A DNA stretch of 8,785 nt from Niveispirillum sp. GTDB lineage: Bacteria > Pseudomonadota > Alphaproteobacteria > Azospirillales > Azospirillaceae. Made by a program: the position numbers and the translations under genes. Within the stretch, counting starts at the first letter, position 1. Every line of letters begins with the position of its first letter. Positions 1 through 6,003 of the stretch are shown one piece after another. The notes beneath the pieces were generated by a model that ran no database searches, had not been told where the DNA came from, and saw only the letters and a list, made by a program, of their open reading frames with translations. Location: positions 1 to 8,785 of the forward strand of contig JAEMSB010000161.1 of assembly GCA_016463045.1 (NCBI GenBank). Reading direction: 5' to 3'.

Positions 1-953
1 GTCTGGAACCTTGCATAATTCTCGATGCTGGACAGAGACGGACCATAATCCTCCGTCGGGGCCGCCAGCCATTTCGGGTCCATGGCGCGGGCCGCCTCCC
101 TGATATCCGCAGGGATGTCGTTCACGCTGTCATAGGCGCCGAAGGAGCAGAAGTAGGAGATATGGCCCGGTGCCTGACCCATCAGCATCCAGGGCAGCCA
201 GGGCGTGATGCGCGACCAGGAACCCACCGCCTTCACATGCGTCAGCTTCGGGTTTTCCAGATCCTTGCGCTTGATCACATAGGTGAACAGTTCCGACACA
301 CGGTTGAAGGCACCGGAGGATTCGCGCACCCACTTATCGGGCTGCAACGCGTTGGGGTAGAAGAGGTGGATGTCGGTGGTCAGGATCACCGTGTCATCCG
401 GGCCATAACGCCAATCCAGCAGGAACGGCTCCGGCGGCGGCTTGTCCTTGTTCAGCCCGCCATAGGAAGGCGGCTGCGGCCGGAATTCCCCGATCGTATA
501 ATTATAGGGATCGTTGGCGATGGGAACGACGCGCACATCCTCGTTCGTATACGGATTGCGCCAGGACTTCAGGATTTCCCCGGTCTTGGCATCGCGGTAA
601 AAGCCGATCTCGCGCAGCATGCGGCGATAGGAACCGTCTTCCAGACGCTTGGTGCGCACGAAGCTGAACCCGTCCAGGATGAACAGGGTGCGCACCGGCT
701 CGTTATCACGCACGCCATAGACATTGCCCCGGAACCAGCCGATCTTTTCCTTGGTCGGGTCGATATCGGCGTCAAGGCGGATATAGCTGTCCCGGTTCCA
801 TTTCGGGTCCTTGAAATCGATCTTGGTCAGGAAGGACGGCGTGGCCGACGACGCCGCAGAGGCCGCCGACACACCCGCGCCAACCGCACCCGCGGCGGCG
901 GCCATGGCCGCCAGGCCCAGGCTTTGACGACGCGTCAATTCAGGTCCGCTCAT
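1..953 (-). CDS. Tat-exported DUF1838 family protein, 3' end beyond window
   Basis: Reading leftward from the ATG at 953-951, the frame is open for 317 codons to the window edge, so the C-terminus is missing. The N-terminus has a twin-arginine signal (TRRQSLGLAAMAAA, residues 7-20) followed by an Ala/Gly/Ser-rich stretch to about residue 38, so the protein is probably exported folded to the periplasm. The mature part is rich in aromatic and charged residues; GWFRGNVYGV (72-81), WRNPYTNEDVRVVP (131-144), GSWSRITPWLPWMLMGQ (244-260), and MDPKWLAAPTEDYGPS near the visible end match what I recall of DUF1838 proteins, usually about 280-320 aa, so little is probably missing. No catalytic motif is recognised and no function is known to me. 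A GGGAG ribosome site lies 10 nt before the ATG. The gene is divergent from the methyltransferase operon across 217 bp. The family call is from memory of sequence style; the coding call is strong. Confidence 0.8.
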   Translation of the reverse strand, partial: MSGPELTRRQSLGLAAMAAAAGAVGAGVSAASAASSATPSFLTKIDFKDPKWNRDSYIRLDADIDPTKEKIGWFRGNVYGVRDNEPVRTLFILDGFSFVRTKRLEDGSYRRMLREIGFYRDAKTGEILKSWRNPYTNEDVRVVPIANDPYNYTIGEFRPQPPSYGGLNKDKPPPEPFLLDWRYGPDDTVILTTDIHLFYPNALQPDKWVRESSGAFNRVSELFTYVIKRKDLENPKLTHVKAVGSWSRITPWLPWMLMGQAPGHISYFCSFGAYDSVNDIPADIREAARAMDPKWLAAPTEDYGPSLSSIENYARFQ

Positions 954-1170
954 GATCCCGGAACTCCCATTGTTCTGAATAGAAGGCGTGGCACCGCCCC
1001 CCCTTGTCGTGATCAAATCTGGCGCGGAAGAATTCGGGCTGGAAACGATCATGCCCCTCAATATCCACCACGTGGACATTCGGGGGCACCGCCCTTTGCC
1101 CGCATCCCGGTCCGGCCCTTCAATCGGACCCAGGATTTTCCAAGCAACCATCACCGATCCGGGAGCGGTC
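954..1170. promoter_or_regulatory. Divergent intergenic region between DUF1838 and methyltransferase genes
   Basis: This 217-bp gap separates two divergent start codons and must hold promoters for both units, though I see no convincing -35/-10 pair. It contains a GGGAG Shine-Dalgarno for each gene (minus strand 968-964; plus strand 1161-1165). It also has an 8-bp palindrome CCACGTGG (1068-1075), a seven-C run (997-1003), and a 6-bp stem GGTCCG/CGGACC (1109-1114 with 1125-1130, loop 10 nt) followed by CAGGATTTTC. The stem could fold in the methyltransferase leader, but six pairs are weak. Longer in-frame starts for the methyltransferase exist here (988, 1051), but the stretch does not read like protein. 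Confidence 0.5.
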
Positions 1171-2409
1171 ATGCTTAATACATTCCAGCAACAGGCGCAT
1201 CCAGCGCTGCCCACCGCCACGCATGACGAGGCGTCGCGCCAGGAATTTACCAAGAGCTTCAAGAACTTCATTCAACAGAAGCTTCTTCCCGGCCTGACAC
1301 CGATCTATCGCAACCGGGTGGCCCCGGCATTCGAGGCCCAACATGGCCGCGTCCCCGCCGACCGCCGCGACATCCGTGGCGGCATGGTTCGTGATCTGTA
1401 TTTCCAGCATTACGCATCCGCCAACCGCATCGCACAGGAACTGCTGTGGGAGGCCACCAATGTCAGCATCGACCGGCAATTGCCGGAGCTGATTGAGAAG
1501 GCTGCCGAGCTGTCGGCAAAGTCGGGCGCGGTGCTGGATATTCCTGAAGGGTTCGTGGTCCCGCGCTATATCACGGCGCTGGATATCCATTGCATGCCCG
1601 GCGGCTATGCCACGGAAGTCGCCGAGAAAGACATCTCCGCCGGTGCTCTGTATGACCGCGGCGTCTATCTCTACGCCATGGGCTATATGGGGCCGCTGAA
1701 CGACGATATGGGCCGGTCGGTCTGCAACTACCTGAAGCGCCGCATGCCGGACTTCAAGCCAAAGCGCATCCTGGACATGGGCTGCACCGTGGGTCACGCC
1801 ACCCTGCCCTATAAGGAGTTGTTCCCCGATGCTGAGGTTTGGGGCATTGATGTTGGTGGGCCTTGCGTGCGCTACGCCCATGCGCGGGCTGCCGGCCTGG
1901 GGCTGGAGGTGAATTTTGCGCAGATGAACGCGGAGGAAACCCGCTTCCCCGACGGGCATTTCGATCTGGTGGTCAGCCATATCCTGCTGCATGAGACGTC
2001 GGCCAAGGCCATGCCACGCATCTTCAAGGAATGTCACCGGCTGCTGTCGCCGGGTGGGTTGATGATCCATGCCGACCTGCCGCCGTTTGACCTGATGGAC
2101 CCATTCACCCAGTTCATCCTGGATAACGAGACCTGGTACAATAACGAGCCGTTCTGGGGCGCGATGCGAGAGATGGACCAATTCGATCTGGCCCAGAAGG
2201 CCGGTTTCGACCGGACCGACGCCAAGTTCGACACCGCCCCCATGGCCGTCATGGAGTTCGCCGCCAGCGAGGCCTCCGGTTACAGCCAGGATGCCGCCAG
2301 CGCGGTTGCCGAGCGTGAATTCACCGCCGGTGAATACGCGCCGGGCGGCGGCTGGGAAGTGTTCATCGCCCAGAAGCAGAATTCCCTTGCCGCCAAGGAT
2401 GCCGCCTGA
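1171..2409 (+). CDS. Two-domain class I SAM-dependent methyltransferase
   Basis: This 412-aa cytosolic protein probably transfers a methyl group from S-adenosylmethionine to an unknown acceptor. Residues from about 197 form a Rossmann methyltransferase domain: motif I ILDMGCTVGHATLP (200-213), acidic motif II VWGIDVGGP (223-231, D227 for the ribose), a UbiE-like segment AEETRFPDGHFDLVVSHILL (254-273), and LLSPGGLM (291-298). Motif I has GCTVG where GxGxG or GCSxG is usual. The first ~190 residues are a largely helical domain I do not recognise, perhaps for substrate binding or dimerisation. I chose ATG 1171 because GGGAG (1161-1165) lies 5 nt before it; in-frame starts at 988 and 1051 would add residues that look non-coding. 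The stop overlaps the next start (TGATG), implying coupled translation. No export signal is seen. The acceptor cannot be inferred: quinone-like, small aromatic and natural-product substrates are all possible. Confidence 0.88.
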   Translation: MLNTFQQQAHPALPTATHDEASRQEFTKSFKNFIQQKLLPGLTPIYRNRVAPAFEAQHGRVPADRRDIRGGMVRDLYFQHYASANRIAQELLWEATNVSIDRQLPELIEKAAELSAKSGAVLDIPEGFVVPRYITALDIHCMPGGYATEVAEKDISAGALYDRGVYLYAMGYMGPLNDDMGRSVCNYLKRRMPDFKPKRILDMGCTVGHATLPYKELFPDAEVWGIDVGGPCVRYAHARAAGLGLEVNFAQMNAEETRFPDGHFDLVVSHILLHETSAKAMPRIFKECHRLLSPGGLMIHADLPPFDLMDPFTQFILDNETWYNNEPFWGAMREMDQFDLAQKAGFDRTDAKFDTAPMAVMEFAASEASGYSQDAASAVAEREFTAGEYAPGGGWEVFIAQKQNSLAAKDAA

Positions 2410-2771
2410 TGACCAGCACCACCAACCGCCCGCATGTCGTCAAGGATGCCAAGGGCAAGCGACCGCAATTCTATGACGCCCCTGGCATGGATCAGGCCAT
2501 GTCCATGGTCCTGGTCCTGGCGAACGAGATTTCCGTTCTGCATGACCGGCTGGACAGTGTCGAACGCTATGCCAAGACCAAGGGCCTGGATCTGGCCGCC
2601 GGGATCGAAACCCTGGTACTGGACCAGGACGCGCTGGAAGCACGCGAAGCCTGGCGTCAGGATTTCCTGGATCGAATCTTCTACCTGATGCGCAAGGAAG
2701 CGCGTGAGGCGGCGGAAGCCGACACCAAGGAACGTTTCAACCGCACCATCGAGGAAATCGCAGAGGCGTAA
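2409..2771 (+). CDS. Small helical protein of unknown function, coupled to methyltransferase
   Basis: This is a 120-aa soluble, charged protein that I cannot assign to a function. After a basic N-terminus (to about residue 20) comes the segment RPQFYDAPGMDQAMSMVLVL (18-37), then a long predicted helix containing EISVLHDRLDSVERYAKTKG (40-59) with heptad-like hydrophobic spacing, so a short coiled coil or oligomerisation helix is likely. A second charged helical part (75-120) includes AWRQDFLDRIFYLMRKEA. The pattern FxDxPxxDxxxxMVxxLxxEvsvLxdRLDxvER seems familiar from uncharacterised proteobacterial proteins, but this is memory, not a search. The ATG shares its A with the TGA of the methyltransferase (2407-2411), so the two are translated together and the proteins probably act together, for example as a partner or stabilising subunit. 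There are no cysteines or obvious catalytic residues, and no signal peptide. A hairpin follows 44 nt after the stop. Confidence 0.8.
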   Translation: MTSTTNRPHVVKDAKGKRPQFYDAPGMDQAMSMVLVLANEISVLHDRLDSVERYAKTKGLDLAAGIETLVLDQDALEAREAWRQDFLDRIFYLMRKEAREAAEADTKERFNRTIEEIAEA

Positions 2772-2814
2772 GTCTCCCCCATCCTCATCCGATTACTGTT
2801 TTCTCCCTAAACTG

Positions 2815-2855
2815 CCGCCACCCACGGTCCCCCTGTGGGTGGCGGGCTTGTCTTT
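2815..2855 (+). terminator. Probable intrinsic terminator of the methyltransferase operon
   Basis: CCGCCACCCAC (2815-2825) pairs perfectly over 11 bp with GTGGGTGGCGG (2835-2845) around a 9-nt loop. It is followed by GCTTGTCTTT, a weak and interrupted T tract. It lies 44 nt after the stop of the small helical protein and just before the winged-helix gene, so it probably ends the methyltransferase transcript. The imperfect T tail leaves room for read-through into the downstream gene. Confidence 0.7.
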
Positions 2856-2875
2856 GGAACCTGTCTGAACCGTTG

Positions 2876-3157
2876 ATGCAGCTTTCACTCGACAACCAGA
2901 CCCTTCGCCGCAGCCTGGATGCCGCCGCCGGCATTCCCGAGGTCGTGATGATGATCCCGGCCTACTACCGGCTTTACATGCTGCTGCGCGCGGAATTGCT
3001 GGGCAATCGGGCCGTGGACGTGCCGACCACGCAAATGGGTTTGGCCGCCCATTACGGCGTTTGCCGTGGGACGGCCACTGCGGCACTGGCTTTGCTGAAC
3101 CGGGACGGGCTGGTCAAGCCCGCACGGCGGGGGCGGCCCCGGTTACTTGACCGTTAA
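2876..3157 (+). CDS. Small GntR-like winged-helix DNA-binding protein
   Basis: This 93-aa protein is probably a transcription regulator. The N-terminal helix region (about 26-43, AYYRLYMLLRAELLG) resembles the first helix of GntR domains. A helix-turn-helix follows: MGLAAHYGVCRG (54-65) and recognition helix GTATAALALLNRDGLV (65-80), then a basic wing KPARRGRPRLLDR (81-93). GntR proteins normally carry a C-terminal effector domain of 150 aa or more; here the protein ends right after the wing, so ligand sensing, if any, is not visible. ATG 2876 is preferred to the adjacent TTG at 2873. No good ribosome site is seen (GGAAC is about 15 nt upstream), so expression may be low or leaderless. The 3' end overlaps the convergent hydrolase gene by 15 bp. 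Possible targets are the neighbouring methyltransferase or hyuAB promoters; this is inference from position only. Confidence 0.68.
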   Translation: MQLSLDNQTLRRSLDAAAGIPEVVMMIPAYYRLYMLLRAELLGNRAVDVPTTQMGLAAHYGVCRGTATAALALLNRDGLVKPARRGRPRLLDR

Positions 3158-4006
3158 ACGGGCCGGACCCTTATCCGACAGCCGGCCATTCAGGCTGGCC
3201 AATGCCGCCTTGTCGCCGCCCGCATGGGCGCGCATGAACAGTACGGACAGCTCTGCGGCGATGGCCAGCTGCTCGGTCTGCACCGGTCCCGGCAGTTCGG
3301 GCCGGCAGATGCCGCCGCCGAAATAATGGTCCACCCCATCCAGCACCAGGGCATAACGGCTGCCGCCGGGGGCTGCCTCGTCATAGGGCAGCAGATGGCT
3401 TTTCCAGTCGCCACCAGGACCCGGCGGCACATCCTTGTCGCCGGTCTGGATCAGGGCGGGTACGGCCAGCGGCGCATAGTCGCCGGCCTTGATAAAGCCC
3501 ATGCCGGCACCGGGCGGGGAGAATGCCAGGGAGACATGGGCGCGCGGGTCACGCAGCGGTGTCTTAACCTCCGGCGGCACGGCAATGGCCGATCCGCCAA
3601 GGCAGAGCGCCACAAGCGCACCATAGGAATGGCCGGCAGCGATATAGGGACCGCCCAGATCATTGGCCAAGGCCCGCACATCCTCGATCCGCGCCGGCCA
3701 GCTGGCCATACCCTGGAAATTCGCACGGTCGGGATGATCGGTGCTGTCCACATGCAGCGGCGCATAGACGCTGTAGCCAGCCTGGGTCCAGGCATCGACC
3801 AGCGGCTGATACTTCCACGGCGCCGAAGCGGCCCCATGGGAGAACAGGATGCGCCCCGTCTCCTTGCCCACTGCCTTCCAGACATTGACAGCAACCGCGC
3901 GGCCCGACGGGGTTTTGACGGTCAGGTCAGCAGGCGCCGCCCAGGCCGGCAGACCCGTCAGCGCCGTGGCGGATAGCAGGAACAGGCGGCGGGACAGGGG
4001 GGCCAT
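3143..4006 (-). CDS. Tat-exported alpha/beta hydrolase
   Basis: This 287-aa serine hydrolase is probably an esterase, lactonase or amidase acting in the periplasm. The N-terminus SRRLFLLSATALTGLPAWAA (5-24) is a twin-arginine type signal with a cleavage site likely after AWA. The fold's landmarks are in order: oxyanion segment FSHGAAS (55-61), nucleophile elbow GHSYGA (125-130, Ser127), acid in QTGDKDVP (187-194, Asp192 most likely), and VDHYFGGG (225-232, His227). The layout resembles dienelactone-hydrolase or chlorophyllase/PET-hydrolase-like small hydrolases; the substrate cannot be read from it. The ATG is supported by GGAG (minus strand 4016-4013) 6 nt upstream. It is the last gene in the hyuA-hyuB direction, 110 nt after hyuB, but a strong hairpin lies between, so co-transcription is uncertain. 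Its end overlaps the winged-helix gene tail to tail. Confidence 0.88.
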   Translation of the reverse strand: MAPLSRRLFLLSATALTGLPAWAAPADLTVKTPSGRAVAVNVWKAVGKETGRILFSHGAASAPWKYQPLVDAWTQAGYSVYAPLHVDSTDHPDRANFQGMASWPARIEDVRALANDLGGPYIAAGHSYGALVALCLGGSAIAVPPEVKTPLRDPRAHVSLAFSPPGAGMGFIKAGDYAPLAVPALIQTGDKDVPPGPGGDWKSHLLPYDEAAPGGSRYALVLDGVDHYFGGGICRPELPGPVQTEQLAIAAELSVLFMRAHAGGDKAALASLNGRLSDKGPARLTVK

Positions 4007-4057
4007 GGGATGCTCCGTCAGGATTGGGACTGGTAGTCTGAAGAGGGGTCCGTGGTA

Positions 4058-4099
4058 CCCTCACCCTCCCATCGGCTGACGCGTTCGGGAGGGTGAGGG
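4058..4099. terminator. 13-bp perfect inverted repeat between hyuB and the hydrolase gene
   Basis: CCCTCACCCTCCC (4058-4070) and GGGAGGGTGAGGG (4087-4099) are perfect reverse complements around a 16-nt loop. After one mismatch, five more pairs (one of them G-T) extend the stem to 4052-4105. The RNA hairpin would be very stable in either direction, but neither side has a T tract, so it is not a classical intrinsic terminator. It lies 18 nt past the hyuB stop and 51 nt before the hydrolase start. Likely roles are partial termination, protection of the hyuAB mRNA 3' end, or a copy of a dispersed intergenic palindrome. Confidence 0.6.
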
Positions 4100-4116
4100 A
4101 ACTACCATCCCCCAAA

Positions 4117-5988
4117 TTAAGCCGCGAAATGCGCCAGCTTCACCGGCGGCTTCGGCGCCGGCAGGCCGGTTTCGGCCAGACTGTTGGCGCGCAGCGTATC
4201 GATGTCGGGGCCGTAGTTGAAGACCGACGTCACCGGCCCCCGCTCCGCCCGCATCTTGGCCCGCAGCACCTCGGTGGCAGCAGCATCGACCTTGCCATCG
4301 ACCAGCACGACACCGTAACGCTTGGCGCCTTCAACCGTGACCAGTCCACGCTCTAGCTCCAGTTCAAGCAGCGACGGATCGCGCAGCAGCGGGTCGCCCC
4401 AGCCACCGCCACCCCAAGTGATGAAATGCAGCTGGTCGCCGGCCTCGATGGTCAGGTTCTCCAGCTTGTTGCCCACCACGATCTGGGTGCCGTCGGGCTT
4501 TTCCAGGATCTTGCGGGCACGCGCACCGGGTTCACCGCCATTCACGCCCCAAGGCATGGTGAACCAGCGGTCATCATGGATGGCGATGGTACCCGATGCC
4601 AGGAAGCGGTAGGACATAATGATGCCATTACCGCCGCGATGCAGGCCCGCACCGCCGCTGTCGGCCACCGTTTCATACCGTTCGATGACCAGCGGGAAGT
4701 ACCGCTCCAGGAACTCGTTCGGGACATTGGTGAAGCCGGGGAACAGCGAGTGCCCGTCCGGCCCATCGCCCAGCGGACGGCCCGGAATGCCACCGAACCC
4801 GATCTGGAACAGCTGGAACCAGCGGCCCTTGGCGTCATAACCCGAATAGAACAGGTGCGGGGAGGACGAGAAGCCGGCGGCATTCAGGAATTCCGGCGTC
4901 TTCTGGCCCAGCAGCCCGCCCATGATGTCGAACAGCCGGCCCAGCGCGTGGGTGCGGCCCGACAAGGCGGCAGGGAATTTCGGCTTCAGCAGCGAGCCTT
5001 CGGGGATCTTCACCCGGATCAGGTCGTAATAGCCGTCATTGAACAGCACTTGCGGGTCGAAGACCATGATCAGGTAGATGCCGAAGAACATCTTCAGCAT
5101 GTTTTCATTCAAGAAGAAGTTGATCGAGGCCGGACTTTGTGGGTCGGTACCGTCGAAATCCAGCACCACGATGTCGCCTTCGCGATGCATGGTGCAGCGG
5201 ATCTTGTAGGGGCCGAAGCCCATACCGTCGTCGCAGATATAATCCTCGAAGCTGACCTTCTCCTCGCTGATGGAGCTGGCGATCAGCTGCTTCATGGCGC
5301 GGTAATTACGGGCCAGCAGTTCGTCCGTCGCGGCGGCGAAGACATCGTCGCCAAAGCGCTCGCACATTTCCACCACGCGGCGGGCAGCCACGCGGCACGA
5401 CGCGATCAGGGCGTTCAGATCGGCGGTACACCAGTCGGGCTTGCGCGTCTGCGCCATGATCAGCTTGATCACATCCGCGTTATAGACGCCCTTGGAATAG
5501 ATCTTGATGGGCGGGATACGCACCCCTTCCTCAAAGATCGAGGTGGCGTCGATGGGCATTGAGCCTACGACCTTGCCGCCAATGTCCGACTGGTGACCGA
5601 ACATAGAGGTATAGGCGACCAGACGACCATCCTTGAACACGGGCAGAAGGACCAGCCAGTCATTGAGATGGCTGATGGCGCCGCCAACCGAGTAGGGGTC
5701 GGACAGCATGATCATGTCACCTTCCTCGACGGTGCCATCGAACCCTTCCAGGAAGGGGCCGATATAGGAACCGAACTGCCCCACGATCATCTGACCGGTG
5801 CGGTCGGCGATCAGGGGGAAGGCGTCGCCCTGTTCACGGATGCCCGGCGACATGGCGGTGCGCACCAGCGTCGCATCCATTTCGATACGGGCATTGCGCA
5901 GGGCGTTTTCGATAACCTCAAGGGTCACCGGGTCGATGCTGACCTTGTTGAAGGGGGCGTTGTTGGTCTGGATGATAGTCGCGGCCAT
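4117..5988 (-). CDS. hyuB: Hydantoinase B / oxoprolinase-type subunit
   Basis: This 623-aa cytosolic protein is the B subunit of an ATP-dependent hydantoinase/oxoprolinase, the family that also includes alpha-type subunits of acetone and acetophenone carboxylases. It works with HyuA on a cyclic amide or carbonyl substrate. Visible landmarks: DPVTLEVIENALRNARIEMD (19-38), the opening typical of HyuB; SREQ-like GIREQGDAFPLI (49-60); MLSDPYSVGGAISHLND (94-110); MFGHQSDIGGKVVGSMP (129-145); FDGTDPQSPASIN (278-290); GRTHALGR (344-351); SGGAGLHRGGNG (444-455); and GGGGWGDPLLRDP (526-538). The His and Asp residues in the 94-138 segments are candidate metal or substrate ligands. The common HyuB motif NDPYxGGTHLPD is replaced by SDPYSVGGAISHLND, which I associate with a distinct subfamily. 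At 623 aa it is somewhat longer than many HyuB (about 520-590), from a tail after residue 540. GGGGAG lies 8 nt before the ATG, and hyuA ends 15 nt upstream, so one operon. The substrate is unknown. Confidence 0.93.
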   Translation of the reverse strand: MAATIIQTNNAPFNKVSIDPVTLEVIENALRNARIEMDATLVRTAMSPGIREQGDAFPLIADRTGQMIVGQFGSYIGPFLEGFDGTVEEGDMIMLSDPYSVGGAISHLNDWLVLLPVFKDGRLVAYTSMFGHQSDIGGKVVGSMPIDATSIFEEGVRIPPIKIYSKGVYNADVIKLIMAQTRKPDWCTADLNALIASCRVAARRVVEMCERFGDDVFAAATDELLARNYRAMKQLIASSISEEKVSFEDYICDDGMGFGPYKIRCTMHREGDIVVLDFDGTDPQSPASINFFLNENMLKMFFGIYLIMVFDPQVLFNDGYYDLIRVKIPEGSLLKPKFPAALSGRTHALGRLFDIMGGLLGQKTPEFLNAAGFSSSPHLFYSGYDAKGRWFQLFQIGFGGIPGRPLGDGPDGHSLFPGFTNVPNEFLERYFPLVIERYETVADSGGAGLHRGGNGIIMSYRFLASGTIAIHDDRWFTMPWGVNGGEPGARARKILEKPDGTQIVVGNKLENLTIEAGDQLHFITWGGGGWGDPLLRDPSLLELELERGLVTVEGAKRYGVVLVDGKVDAAATEVLRAKMRAERGPVTSVFNYGPDIDTLRANSLAETGLPAPKPPVKLAHFAA

Positions 5989-6003
5989 GGATCAAACTCC
6001 CCT

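Noticed and set aside
1068..1075. CCACGTGG palindrome as an operator
   Set aside because: Eight bases with no extension or second copy seen; chance-level in GC-rich DNA, so it is only noted in the intergenic entry.
988..1170. Longer N-terminus for the methyltransferase from 988 or 1051
   Set aside because: The start at 1171 has a well-spaced GGGAG; the extension overlaps the divergent promoter region and does not resemble protein sequence.
162..1178. 338-codon open frame on the plus strand
   Set aside because: It lies opposite the DUF1838 gene, which has a Tat signal and coherent protein sequence; this frame is rich in Arg, Gly, His and Gln with no domain, typical of an antisense shadow in GC-rich DNA.
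1120..2181. 353-codon open frame on the minus strand
   Set aside because: Antisense to the methyltransferase, whose SAM motifs are clear; the translation here shows no recognisable domain.
3224..3976. 250-codon open frame on the plus strand
   Set aside because: Antisense to the alpha/beta hydrolase with its intact catalytic triad; composition is shadow-like.
4426..5562. 378-codon open frame on the plus strand
   Set aside because: Antisense to hyuB, which carries all family motifs; no domain and a His/Gln/Arg-rich composition.
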